A stretch of 51,762 bases of DNA from Candidatus Sulfuritelmatomonas gaucii (GTDB lineage Bacteria > Acidobacteriota > Terriglobia > Terriglobales > Acidobacteriaceae). Positions 24,939-33,642 of this stretch are shown piece after piece (position 1 is the first letter of the stretch; each line of letters begins with the position of its first letter). The position numbers and the translations under genes are program-made. The notes beneath the pieces were generated by a model that had not been told where the DNA came from, made no database searches, and saw only the letters and a list, made by a program, of their open reading frames with translations. The stretch is taken from assembly GCA_900290245.1 (NCBI GenBank), contig OKRB01000087.1, forward strand, positions 4,524-56,285, given 5' to 3'.

Positions 24939-27002
24939 TCACAACTCGGTCGACTGCGTGGCGACCAGATCTCTCGCTTTCGTTATGAAATCGGCGAGCG
25001 GCATGGAGGTTTGCTCGGTTTTGCCGCGGGTGCGCACGTTGACCTGGCTGGCGGATTCTTCTTTGTCGCCGAAGACGAGGATGTAGGGCGTCTTCTGCAG
25101 CGCGAAGTCGCGAATCTTGGCGTTCATTTTTTCGTTGCGCGCATCGACTTCAACCCTGAGACCGGCGGCCCTGAGTTCGGCTTCGATTTTTTCAGCGTAG
25201 GCCGCATGACGCTCGCTGATGGGCACGAGGCCCACCTGCACGGGCGCCAGCCAGAGCGGGAAGGCGCCGGCGTACAGCTCGATGAGATAGGAGACCATGC
25301 GCTCCATGGTGCTGATGATGGCGCGATGGATCATGACGGGCCGATGGCGATTGCCGTCTGCTGCCGTGTATTCCAGGGCGAACTGGTTGGGCAGGTGAAA
25401 GTCGAGTTGCACCGTGGAGTAGGTTTCCTCGTGGCCCATCACGTCGGCGAGCTGAATGTCGAGCTTGGGCCCGTAGAAGGCCGCTTCGCCGCGAGCCTCG
25501 CGATACTTCAGCCCTAACGAATCCAGGGCTTCGCGCAACACACGCTCGCCCAGCTCCCACATGGCGTCGTTATCGACGTATTTTTCCTTGTTGGCGCGAT
25601 CGCGCAACGAGAGGCGGTAGCTGTATTGCGTGATGCCAAGATCGCGGTAGGCGCGTTCCACGAGCTTCATCACGCTGGAGAACTCATCCTTGATCTGATC
25701 AGGCGTGCAGAAGATGTGGGCGTCATTGAGCGTCATGCAGCGCACGCGGCTGAGGCCGCTGAGCGCGCCTGACAACTCGTAGCGATACATGGTGCCAAGC
25801 TCTGCGAGGCGCACGGGGAGGTCGCGATAGCTGCGCAGTTTTGATTCGTAAATGAGAATATGATGCGGGCAGTTCATGGGCCGCAGCACCATCTCTTCGT
25901 TCTCAAGTTTCATGGGCGGGAACATGCTTTCGTGGTAGTGCGCCCAGTGGCCGGAGCGGATATAGAGATCGACCTTGGCGAGGTCGGGCGTGTAGACGTG
26001 CTCGTACCCGGATTTGCGCTCGAGGTCGAGGATATATTCCTCAAGCAAGCGGCGAATGGTGGCTCCCTTGGGAAGCCAAAGCGGCAAGCCGGCGCCCACT
26101 TCGTCGCTGACGGTGAACAGTTCGAGTTCCTTTCCCAGGCGCCGGTGATCACGGCGTTTCGCGTCCTCAAGCCGCGCGAGGTAGTCTTCCAGATCCTTTT
26201 TAGAGAAGAACGCAGTGCCGTAGATGCGCTGGAGTTGCGGGTTTTTCTCATTGCCCAGCCAGTACGCGCCTGAGATGCTCATCGCCTTGAAGCCCTTGAC
26301 GCGGCCGGTCGAGGGCACGTGCGGACCGCGGCAGAAATCGACGAATTTGCCGTTGCGGTAGAAGCTGACCTGGTCGCCGGGCGCGGTGAACCTGGTGACG
26401 AAGTGGGTCTTCATGAAGTCTCCGTCTTTTTCAAATTCGGCGAGAGCCTGCTCGCGCGGCTCGAACTCGCGCACGAATGGCTCGTTGCGCGCGACGACTT
26501 CAGCCATTTTGGATTCGATGGCGGACAGGTCTTCGGGGGTAAAGGGCTTTTCGCGATAGAAGTCGTAGAAAAAGCCGGAATCGGTGGCTGGCCCATGGCC
26601 AAGCCTGGTTTCAGGAAAGAGCTCAAGGACGGCCGAGGCAAGCACATGCGCGGCCGAGTGACGCAACACTTTGAGCGCGTCAGGGTCTTTTTCCGTGACC
26701 AGTTCGAGGCGCGTGTCCGCGGTGAGGGGCGCCGAGAGGTCGACGAGGCGCGGAGCGGTAGCGTCTTCGGCGGCGTACATGGTTGCTTCGGCGGAACCGT
26801 CACTCGCTGTATCGGGATGGGGCTGGCCGTCGTGGGCGGAGCTTTTGCCGGCGGCGTTGCTTACGGGAGTAATGCGCGCGACGACGGAAGCCGCTGCGAG
26901 ACGCGGCGAGATGGAGTTGGCGATGTCGAGAGGCGTTGTGCCAGCAGGAACTTCGCGAATGGCCCCGTCGGGCAGGTGTACGGCAATGGTGTTCTTACTC
27001 AT
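24939..27002 (-). CDS. thrS: Threonyl-tRNA synthetase
   Basis: The protein has 687 residues, somewhat longer than the usual 640. Parts in order are the N-terminal TGS domain (IAVHLPDGAIREVPAGTTP), the editing domain with HSAAH and the zinc-like CRGPH block, and the class II catalytic core with motif 2 (RPMNCPHH) and motif 3 (PVMIHRAIISTMERM). The C-terminal anticodon-binding domain (APVQVGLVPISERHAAYA) ends the protein. The extra length comes mainly from an Ala/Ser/Asp-rich insertion of about 40 residues inside the TGS domain (residues about 47-88). infC, a frequent neighbour, is absent. Confidence 0.97.
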   Translation of the reverse strand: MSKNTIAVHLPDGAIREVPAGTTPLDIANSISPRLAAASVVARITPVSNAAGKSSAHDGQPHPDTASDGSAEATMYAAEDATAPRLVDLSAPLTADTRLELVTEKDPDALKVLRHSAAHVLASAVLELFPETRLGHGPATDSGFFYDFYREKPFTPEDLSAIESKMAEVVARNEPFVREFEPREQALAEFEKDGDFMKTHFVTRFTAPGDQVSFYRNGKFVDFCRGPHVPSTGRVKGFKAMSISGAYWLGNEKNPQLQRIYGTAFFSKKDLEDYLARLEDAKRRDHRRLGKELELFTVSDEVGAGLPLWLPKGATIRRLLEEYILDLERKSGYEHVYTPDLAKVDLYIRSGHWAHYHESMFPPMKLENEEMVLRPMNCPHHILIYESKLRSYRDLPVRLAELGTMYRYELSGALSGLSRVRCMTLNDAHIFCTPDQIKDEFSSVMKLVERAYRDLGITQYSYRLSLRDRANKEKYVDNDAMWELGERVLREALDSLGLKYREARGEAAFYGPKLDIQLADVMGHEETYSTVQLDFHLPNQFALEYTAADGNRHRPVMIHRAIISTMERMVSYLIELYAGAFPLWLAPVQVGLVPISERHAAYAEKIEAELRAAGLRVEVDARNEKMNAKIRDFALQKTPYILVFGDKEESASQVNVRTRGKTEQTSMPLADFITKARDLVATQSTEL

Positions 27003-27216
27003 AAGTGCAATGGATTCCCTGAAGGCCGATGGTGAAAAAATTGTGGCCCTTTCTTTGAGGATAGAGGGCCGGTGCGGGCGAAGTCGAGCCTGCGCTCGGC
27101 TCGAAGTCTGTTTCAGGCCCGGATTGGACTGTTCCCTCCCCCGAATTGGGAATGTCGCCCTGCCCCAATCAGCCGATGGAATCGCATGGATGGGGCATGT
27201 TCAACGCTATGTTGGG

Positions 27217-27244
27217 TTGACTATCTTGAGCGGCGGAATAGAAG
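27217..27244 (+). promoter_or_regulatory. Candidate promoter of the small CxxC gene
   Basis: TTGACT (27217-27222), a 16-base spacer and TAGAAG (27239-27244), 29 bases before the ATG at 27274. The -35 box is strong; the -10 box is moderate (4 of 6). Confidence 0.4.
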
Positions 27245-27273
27245 CAGCGACGTAGCGGTTGTGAGGTCACAAC

Positions 27274-27543
27274 ATGAAGGTTTTTTGCAAGAGAACGAAC
27301 GGGAACGCGGAGTTCCGCTGTAGCGTGTGCGGGGAGGGATTCGTCCTTTTCTGGGAGCGGCAGCCTCGGACGGAGCGGGTTGCGGTTCTGCGCGAGATTC
27401 AGGAGACCATGCGCAGGCACCATCGGAGTTCCCCTGGGACGGAAGCACATCCGCAAGGCGGTTTTCTGGCGCCCGACTGGGGTGACCCCACCGAACTTGC
27501 TGCCGCAGCGTTGCAGGGTGGTAACCAGGTGCTCGACCTGTAA
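27274..27543 (+). CDS. Small hypothetical protein with a CxxC motif
   Basis: The protein has 89 residues from an ATG with GAGGT eight bases upstream. Residues 16-19 form CSVC in FRCSVCGEGFVLFWER, like half of a zinc ribbon, followed by a helical stretch (ERVAVLREIQETMRRHHRS) with paired histidines that might complete a metal site. The C-terminus is Ala/Gly-rich. No family is recognised. The antisense frame (27169-27672) is longer but has no promoter or ribosome-binding site and looks like a shadow. Confidence 0.6.
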   Translation: MKVFCKRTNGNAEFRCSVCGEGFVLFWERQPRTERVAVLREIQETMRRHHRSSPGTEAHPQGGFLAPDWGDPTELAAAALQGGNQVLDL

Positions 27544-27721
27544 GCCGAAAAAACCTCTGCTAATGATCAGGAAAGATCGGTGACAGGGATCGCGTGCCCA
27601 TCGAGGCTCAAAGCCGACCGCAATGGGGAACGAACAGGCACAGACACGCCCCTTGACTGCAAACGAGAGCAAAGGCAGCCAAATCAGGCAAACATAGCAG
27701 TTTGCGAAAGTTCCGGACGGT

Positions 27722-27756
27722 ACAGAAAAGGCCGGGAGTTTACCCAGCCCTTCTGT
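27722..27756 (-). terminator. Probable terminator of the cold-shock gene
   Basis: ACAGAAAAGGCCGGG (27722-27736) and CCCAGCCCTTCTGT (27743-27756) form a long stem with one bulge and some G-U pairs. It lies about 40 bases past the cold-shock gene stop. The T-rich part lies within the stem, so termination efficiency is uncertain. Confidence 0.45.
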
Positions 27757-27794
27757 GTTAGCTGTTCGATTCTGCCGGAATCCGGCCGATCAGG

Positions 27795-27995
27795 TTAGAG
27801 AGGCTGTACGTCGGCAGCCTGCCATCCCTTGGGGCCCTTTACGACGTTAAACTGCACGGCTTGACCTTCTTGCAAACTCTTGAATCCACTGGTGTTGATT
27901 GCCGAGTAATGCACGAACACATCTTCGCCGTTCTGGCGCGAAATAAAGCCGAAGCCTTTCGCGTCATTGAACCACTTCACGGTACCTTGTTCCAT
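27795..27995 (-). CDS. cspA: Cold-shock protein
   Basis: The protein has 66 residues from [19 protein letters not shown]; upstream in-frame codons are not family-like. It is a single OB-fold cold-shock domain with RNP1 (KGFGFI) and RNP2 (VFVHYSAI) intact. It binds single-stranded RNA or DNA, and family members act as RNA chaperones. The paralogue number is unknown, so the symbol is a family label. AGGA lies about 13 bases before the ATG. About 250 bp of non-coding DNA precede it, enough for the long leader typical of csp genes. Confidence 0.93.
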   Translation of the reverse strand: MEQGTVKWFNDAKGFGFISRQNGEDVFVHYSAINTSGFKSLQEGQAVQFNVVKGPKGWQAADVQPL

Positions 27996-28246
27996 ACTTT
28001 TGCGTATTTCCTGGATTTGAATTGCGCTGGATGAATCGGAGCGACCACTGGCAGAATCTTGCTTGGTTGGGCGAGTACTGCTCACGCCCGGTTCTACTAA
28101 CGCTAATCATAGTCTACCATCTTCGTCAAAAGAATGTGCAGGAAAAGTGTGCCGCGTCTCAGCCGTTGGTTTCCCAGGATCGGAACTCATTGAACAATTT
28201 GGCCTTAATGGCGCGGGGCGGAGCTGTGGTAAGGTGAGAGGTCGCC

Positions 28247-29653
28247 ATGCTGCACGATCCTGTACCCGAATTGTCGGCTCGCGCCACCGAGGCGCTGGAG
28301 TCGGAGTTTAGGACGCTCCCGGAGTTTAAGGCGGAGCCTGGCACCAGCGCCGAAGAAATGGCAGCGGTTCTCGAAGAGACCGCGCACCGGCTTGGCGATA
28401 ACTACCCTTATTTCCACCCCTTATATGCCGGGCAGATGCTGAAGCCACCGCATCCGGTGGCCCGGACCGCGTATGCGCTGGCCATGAAGATCAATCCCAA
28501 CAATCATGCGCGGGACGGCGGCCGGGCGAGCTCGGCGATGGAGGTCGAGGCAGTTCGCGAGATCGCTGGAATGTCCGGGTGGACAGAGTACCTGGGACAC
28601 CTGACTTCGAGCGGGACCTTCGCCAACCTGGAGGCATTGTGGATGGCAGGGCAATTGGCGCCAGGACGGCGGATTGTGGGTTCGGAGCAGGCGCACTACA
28701 CGCACCAGCGGATTTCGGCAGTACTGAAACTGGAATACACTGCCGTGGCGGCCGACGGCGCGGGCCGGATGCGGCTGGACGCGCTGGAAGATGAGCTGCG
28801 CAAGGGCGACGTGGGCGCGGTGGTCGTGACGATGGGCACGACGGCTTTGGGGGCGGTGGATCCGCTCGGCGAGATTCTTGCGCTGCGTGAGCGGTACGGA
28901 TTTCGCGTCCATGTGGATGCAGCATACGGTGGGTACTTCACGCTGATCGCGGAATCGCTCGACGAGGCGGCGCGACGAGGGTATGCAGCGATCGGACATG
29001 CGGACTCGATCGTGATCGATCCGCACAAGCACGGATTGCAACCGTTTGGATGCGGGTGTGTCTTGTTCCGTGACCCGGCCGTCGGGCGGTATTACAAGCA
29101 CGACTCGCCGTACACGTATTTCACTTCGAAGGAACTGCACCTGGGCGAGATCAGCCTGGAGTGCTCCCGCGCGGGAGCGGCGGCGGTGGCTTTGTGGGCG
29201 ACGCAGCGGCTGTTGCCGCTGACGAAGGATGGAGCTTTTGCCGAGGGGTTGAGGAAGGGACGGCGGGCGGCACTGGAGTTGGACCGGAGACTGCGAGGAG
29301 ATGAGAGGTTTGTCGGTTTGGGTTCGTGCGTTCCCGGGTCCCTAAACGCAAGGGACCCGGGGCACCTGCCATGTGCGCCGGAGCTGGACATTATTGTCTG
29401 GGGAGTGCGTGCAGCGGATTTTCAGAAGGCGTCGGAGCAAGCGCGAAATGTCTTTGACGCATGCGCGCGGCGGGGATTGCATCTGGCTTTAGTACAATTG
29501 CCGGGATCGTGGTTTGGTGGACGCGGCGGTGCGCAGAATGAGGGCACGCTTACCTGTCTACGCTCGGTGCTGATGAAGCCGGAGCACGAGGCGTGGATCG
29601 GACGCATCTGGGATCACTTGAGCGCGGCGTGCGATGAAGTTGTGAATGGGTGA
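28247..29653 (+). CDS. PLP-dependent group II decarboxylase
   Basis: The protein has 468 residues of the glutamate/aromatic/aspartate decarboxylase family. Visible are HPLYAGQMLKPPHP, the substrate-loop region GHLTSSGTFANLEALW, the cofactor block HVDAAYGGYF, and the PLP lysine in DPHKHGLQPFGCG. AGAGG lies upstream of the ATG. The substrate is not certain; relatives act on aspartate, glutamate or aromatic amino acids. At residues about 363-374 the sequence SCVPGSLNARDPGHL is encoded by a palindromic repeat (29333-29366), interrupting the otherwise conserved run from RFVGLG to APELDIIVW. The frame remains open. Confidence 0.88.
   Translation: MLHDPVPELSARATEALESEFRTLPEFKAEPGTSAEEMAAVLEETAHRLGDNYPYFHPLYAGQMLKPPHPVARTAYALAMKINPNNHARDGGRASSAMEVEAVREIAGMSGWTEYLGHLTSSGTFANLEALWMAGQLAPGRRIVGSEQAHYTHQRISAVLKLEYTAVAADGAGRMRLDALEDELRKGDVGAVVVTMGTTALGAVDPLGEILALRERYGFRVHVDAAYGGYFTLIAESLDEAARRGYAAIGHADSIVIDPHKHGLQPFGCGCVLFRDPAVGRYYKHDSPYTYFTSKELHLGEISLECSRAGAAAVALWATQRLLPLTKDGAFAEGLRKGRRAALELDRRLRGDERFVGLGSCVPGSLNARDPGHLPCAPELDIIVWGVRAADFQKASEQARNVFDACARRGLHLALVQLPGSWFGGRGGAQNEGTLTCLRSVLMKPEHEAWIGRIWDHLSAACDEVVNG
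29333..29366 (+). repeat. Palindromic repeat A-like hairpin inside a coding region
   Basis: CCCGGGTCCCT (29333-29343), loop AAACGCA, AGGGACCCGGG (29351-29361): a perfect 11-bp stem followed by GCACC, the same edge (GGGGCACC) as the intergenic repeat A copies. It lies within the PLP decarboxylase gene and keeps the frame. Confidence 0.8.
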
Positions 29654-29748
29654 AAAGTCTACGACGGATTTGGATTTTGGGTTGGAAAGAAAACGTTGTC
29701 AAAGAGACAGTGAACAGTGCTCAGTTTTCGCGCTGGGTCCAATGTGCG

Positions 29749-29819
29749 AGAAGCAACCGCAGCTCCTTCGACTTCCTCCGCTGCGCCGTTCCGGTTCGCT
29801 GCTATCGCTCAGGACGACA
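29749..29819 (+). repeat. Palindromic repeat B, copy 2
   Basis: It begins AGAAGCAACCGCAGCTCC, continues TTCGACTTCCTCCGC and ends GCTCAGGACGACA. It lies between the decarboxylase gene and galK and is the most diverged of the three copies. Confidence 0.7.
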
Positions 29820-29867
29820 AGAGCTTTATTGAGAGTTTGAAATTCACGTCGAGAGTAGGGATAGCTT

Positions 29868-31016
29868 ATGCATGATGCAAAAGCATTTCGTTCGATGCAC
29901 AAGGAGCGGTTCGGGGCAGAGCCTGCGATTTTTGTGGGGCCGGGACGCGTGAACCTGATCGGCGAGCACACCGATTATGCCGAAGGTTTTGTGATGCCGG
30001 CGGCGATCAACTTTGCCACCCTTGCGGGGATTTCGCCGCGCACGGATGGCAAGATCGCGATCTACTCCGAGAACCAGGGTGAGGAGAAGGTGTTTGACGG
30101 CGTGCAGGCCAAGGGAATCAAGTACTGGACCGACTACCCGATCGGAGTGGTGTCGATCCTGGCCGGCGAGGGCCACAAGATTCCCGGCTTCAGCCTGAGC
30201 ATCTGGAGCGATGTGCCGCTCGCTTCCGGGTTGTCGAGTTCGGCAGCGCTAGAGGTATCGACCGCGCTCGCGGTACTGTCGCTTGTCGGCGCAAGCTATC
30301 CGGGACCCGTTTTGGCGCGACTCTGCCAGCGGGCGGAGAACGAGTTTGTGGGCGCGAATTGCGGAATCATGGACCAGTTCATCAGCTTGAATGCCAAGGC
30401 GGATCATGCGCTTTTGCTGGACTGCCGCGATTTGACCTACAAGCTGGCGCCGATTCCGGACCACGTGGCATTGGTGATTGCCAACACCATGGTGAAGCAT
30501 TCGGTGGCCGGAGGCGATTATCCGACGCGGCGGCGCGAGTCCGAAGCGGCGTGCGCGGTGATTGCCAGGCACCGGCCGGGCGTGAAGTTCCTGCGCGATT
30601 GCACGCTCGACGATCTGAAAAAGTCGGGCAACGAAATGGAGCCTAAGAGCTACCTGCGGGCGAAACACGTGATCAGCGAAAACCTGCGAACGGTGGCGGC
30701 CTGCGACGCGCTGCTGAAGGGCCACATGAAAGAGCTGGGCCGGCTGATGGGCGACGCGCACCGGAGCTACAGCCAGGACTTTGAAGGCAGTTGCGTTGAG
30801 GCGGATGCGATGGTGGCGCTGGCGCAGGATTTGCCGGGGCTGATCGGCGCGCGGTTGACCGGGGGCGGATTCGGCGGGTGCACGATCAACTTGGTAGAGC
30901 AGACCGAGGCGGCTGGGTTTGCCGAGAAGCTGGGTGCGCGCTACGCTCAGAAGATTGGAATTACGCCCCAGATTCACATTTGCCATGCGTCGGGAGGCGC
31001 TCACCGACTTGAGTAG
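29868..31016 (+). CDS. galK: Galactokinase
   Basis: The protein has 382 residues, full length, with AGGGA before the ATG. It phosphorylates galactose at C1 in the Leloir pathway. Visible are the galactokinase signature GPGRVNLIGEHTDYAEG, the GHMP ATP-binding motif PLASGLSSSAALE, the catalytic Asp region (NCGIMDQFISLN) and the third motif TGGGFGGCTINLV. galT and galE are not adjacent. It is followed by a terminator hairpin and then a glucan phosphorylase gene, so the two sugar genes are probably transcribed separately. Confidence 0.95.
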   Translation: MHDAKAFRSMHKERFGAEPAIFVGPGRVNLIGEHTDYAEGFVMPAAINFATLAGISPRTDGKIAIYSENQGEEKVFDGVQAKGIKYWTDYPIGVVSILAGEGHKIPGFSLSIWSDVPLASGLSSSAALEVSTALAVLSLVGASYPGPVLARLCQRAENEFVGANCGIMDQFISLNAKADHALLLDCRDLTYKLAPIPDHVALVIANTMVKHSVAGGDYPTRRRESEAACAVIARHRPGVKFLRDCTLDDLKKSGNEMEPKSYLRAKHVISENLRTVAACDALLKGHMKELGRLMGDAHRSYSQDFEGSCVEADAMVALAQDLPGLIGARLTGGGFGGCTINLVEQTEAAGFAEKLGARYAQKIGITPQIHICHASGGAHRLE

Positions 31017-31397
31017 GGCTGTTCGCGCCCGCTCGTGCGGCCGGAAGGCGAACGAGCCACAAAGGAAGATGGAAAAGTGCCTTAAGTGCCGCGACTGGGA
31101 GAGGTTAAACCGCAGCGAAAATCGCGCAAAAACGGTTGGCCCTCCACCTCAGGCACGCATCCAACCGTTTTGTGGAAAATTGATCCTCTATTGAGCCTCT
31201 GGACCGCAAGTTCCTGACACGAAAGAGCCATTTTCGCAACCGGACAGAAACATTGTGTAGACCGTTTTCCTTGTTAAACTTGTGAGGTGTTTTGCCCCGA
31301 TGGAACGATGAGGGACCGTGTGCCGGGCTGGGACAAAGCATCCCCGGGGTGGTGGTGGCTGTTTGGCCCTGAAGGATAGCCATTAAGAAAAAGATAT
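31017..31397. other. Intergenic region galK to glgP
   Basis: About 380 bp without a gene. It contains the hairpin at 31129-31171 and a weak candidate promoter for the phosphorylase (TTGTGT at 31253-31258, 16 bases, TAAACT at 31275-31280). The phosphorylase start has no strong Shine-Dalgarno sequence. Confidence 0.4.
31129..31171 (+). terminator. Hairpin terminator after galK
   Basis: AAAACGGTTGG (31129-31139) and CCAACCGTTTT (31161-31171) form a perfect 11-bp stem with a 21-base loop. The arms end in A/T runs, so it could act on both strands. It is about 110 bases after the galK stop. Confidence 0.6.
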
Positions 31398-33161
31398 ATG
31401 GAATCTACATCCACGAAATCGTCCATGCACGAGAGAATCCCCCACGGCGGCCAGGTGGCTTACTTCTCCATGGAGATCGCGATTCAACCGGCCATGCCGA
31501 CGTACTCTGGAGGTCTGGGTGTACTCGCCGGTGACACCCTTCGCTCGGCAGCGGACCTGGGTGTCCCATTGGTGGCGTTCACGCTGGCGCACCGTAAAGG
31601 ATATTTCCAACAGCATCTCAGCGCGACGGGCCTGCAGACCGAAGATGTGCAGCCGTGGAGCCCTGAGGAGTTTTGCACCGAGGAAGCTGCGCGGATCACG
31701 GTGGCGATCGAAGGCCGCGTGGTGGCGGTACGCGCATGGCGGTACGATCTGGCAGGACTCTTTGGGCATATCGTGCCAATCTACCTTCTCGACACGGACC
31801 TCGAAGAGAACTCAGGCTGGGACCGCGGCCTGACGGACCATCTGTACGGTGGCGATACAAACTACCGGTTGCAGCAGGAAATCGTGCTGGGGATGGGCGG
31901 CGTGCGCATGGCGAAGGCGCTGGGATTGCGCGTCAACGTCTTCCACATGAACGAGGGTCACGCAGCGTTGCTCACGCTGGCGCTGCTCGAAAGCCAACTT
32001 GGCGGCGGGCCACTGGGCGCGCCGGCTGAAGCGGATCTTGAGGCGGTGCGCCGCACTTGCGTGTTCACCACGCACACCCCCGTTCCGGCAGGGCACGACC
32101 GATTCTCAACCGAACAGGCGATTCGCATTTTGGGCAGCGACCGGACGGCGCGTCTGGAAGCGCTGGGTTGTTTCCGCGACGGCCTGCTGAACATGACGCT
32201 GCTGGCGCTCAGGTTTTCCCGGTATGCGAACGGCGTGGCCATGCTGCACGGCAAAGTGTCGCAGGCCATGTTTCCGGAGTTCAAGATCGACTCGATTACC
32301 AACGGGGTGCACGCGCCGACGTGGATTTCAGAGCCAGTGCAAAAGATGCTCGATGAGCAGATTCCGGCATGGCGGCGTGACAACCTTTATTTGCGCAATG
32401 TGATCGCCGTGCCCGAATCCGAGATGCTGGCGGCGCACAAACGTGCCAAAGAAGAACTGTTGGCGGAAGTGGGGTCGCGGACCGGGCTCGTACTCGATCC
32501 CAACGTGCTTACCCTCGGCTTTGCGCGGAGGGCAGCGACGTATAAGCGCGCCACGTTGATGTTCACCGATCCAGAGCGTCTCAAGGAAATTGCGTCAAAA
32601 GCAGGCGGGTTGCAGATTCTGTATGCCGGCAAGGCGCACCCTCAGGACGAACCCGGGAAAGCGCTCATCCAGCAGGTGGTGGCGGAGGCAGCGCGGCTGG
32701 GGAATGACAATTTGCGGATTGTCTACCTCGAAAACTATGCGTGGGACCTTGGCGCGCGGCTCACGGCAGGCGTGGATGTGTGGGTCAACAACCCGCGGCG
32801 CCCTTACGAGGCATCCGGAACCAGCGGGATGAAGGCGGCAATGAATGGCGTGCCCAGCCTGTCGATTCTGGATGGATGGTGGATCGAGGGCTGCATCGAG
32901 GGCGTAACAGGGTGGGCCATCGAAGACGGAGCCGACGATCTCGCAGAAGCGGACTCGCTTTACTCCAAGCTGGAGACTGCGGTGGTGCCTCTTTATCGCG
33001 ATGCACCCGAGAAGTGGGCGCGCCTGATGCGAACGACGCTGGCGTTCAATGGTTCGTACTTCAACACCAACCGCATGGTGAAGCAGTACACGCGGAATGC
33101 ATACTATCCCGAGCGGCTGCCTCAAACAACCAAGGTAGAAGAAGCGGCCTACGCGGACTAA
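31398..33161 (+). CDS. glgP: Alpha-glucan (glycogen/maltodextrin) phosphorylase
   Basis: The protein has 587 residues, the short GT35 type (about 550-600 without the DUF3417 N-terminal domain) rather than the 800-residue enterobacterial type. It releases glucose 1-phosphate from alpha-1,4-glucans. Visible are AYFSMEIAIQPAMPTYSGGLG with the phosphate/glucose site, HMNEGHAALL, FTTHTPVPAGHDRF, NGVHAPTWIS, and the PLP site with lysine in EASGTSGMKAAMNG. No other glg gene is adjacent; galK lies upstream. Confidence 0.93.
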   Translation: MESTSTKSSMHERIPHGGQVAYFSMEIAIQPAMPTYSGGLGVLAGDTLRSAADLGVPLVAFTLAHRKGYFQQHLSATGLQTEDVQPWSPEEFCTEEAARITVAIEGRVVAVRAWRYDLAGLFGHIVPIYLLDTDLEENSGWDRGLTDHLYGGDTNYRLQQEIVLGMGGVRMAKALGLRVNVFHMNEGHAALLTLALLESQLGGGPLGAPAEADLEAVRRTCVFTTHTPVPAGHDRFSTEQAIRILGSDRTARLEALGCFRDGLLNMTLLALRFSRYANGVAMLHGKVSQAMFPEFKIDSITNGVHAPTWISEPVQKMLDEQIPAWRRDNLYLRNVIAVPESEMLAAHKRAKEELLAEVGSRTGLVLDPNVLTLGFARRAATYKRATLMFTDPERLKEIASKAGGLQILYAGKAHPQDEPGKALIQQVVAEAARLGNDNLRIVYLENYAWDLGARLTAGVDVWVNNPRRPYEASGTSGMKAAMNGVPSLSILDGWWIEGCIEGVTGWAIEDGADDLAEADSLYSKLETAVVPLYRDAPEKWARLMRTTLAFNGSYFNTNRMVKQYTRNAYYPERLPQTTKVEEAAYAD

Positions 33162-33251
33162 AGGCAGCTACCAGTTGCTAGCTTTCAGTCTTTGTGCTGC
33201 GTTCTTGCCGCTATTCGTTGTCTGACGGCGCTGTTCTCTGATCTCTGCTTT

Positions 33252-33494
33252 CTAGAGCTTGCGGCGCAGGAACTCGAAGATCACATAGCCGATAAAGCCG
33301 CTCACGAGGGCGATCAGGAAATTCGTGGTCGTAACGATGTCGTGCAGGGCAAAGGCGAAGGTCTTGCCCCGGCCGCTGACTCCCGTGAACTCGCCCATCA
33401 GGAGATTCGAGTAAAAAAGGAAGATGATAAACGCGACTTCGACCACCACTCGCCAGATGGGCTTGACTCTCGGTGGTGGCGTGAACGGCGACAT
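33252..33494 (-). CDS. Small two-helix membrane protein
   Basis: The protein has 80 residues with two likely membrane helices (VVVEVAFIIFLFYSNLLM at about 16-33 and NFLIALVSGFIGYVIFEFL at about 58-76), separated by a short loop with GRGKTFAF. The C-terminus is basic (RRKL). No family is recognised. The coding pattern and convergent placement after glgP make it more likely real than not. It is flanked by the TPR gene on the opposite strand. Confidence 0.65.
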   Translation of the reverse strand: MSPFTPPPRVKPIWRVVVEVAFIIFLFYSNLLMGEFTGVSGRGKTFAFALHDIVTTTNFLIALVSGFIGYVIFEFLRRKL

Positions 33495-33642
33495 GGAGCG
33501 ATGATACCGGCGAGGCGCCCGAGCCCCAAGCGAAATCGGATGTTGCTGCGAGCCGAATAAAGGCGGCTCAACACGCTCATCAAGCGATTCAGCCTATAAT
33601 TTTCCTGTTGTGTTTTCCGGAATTTCATGGCGGTGGCGTGGA

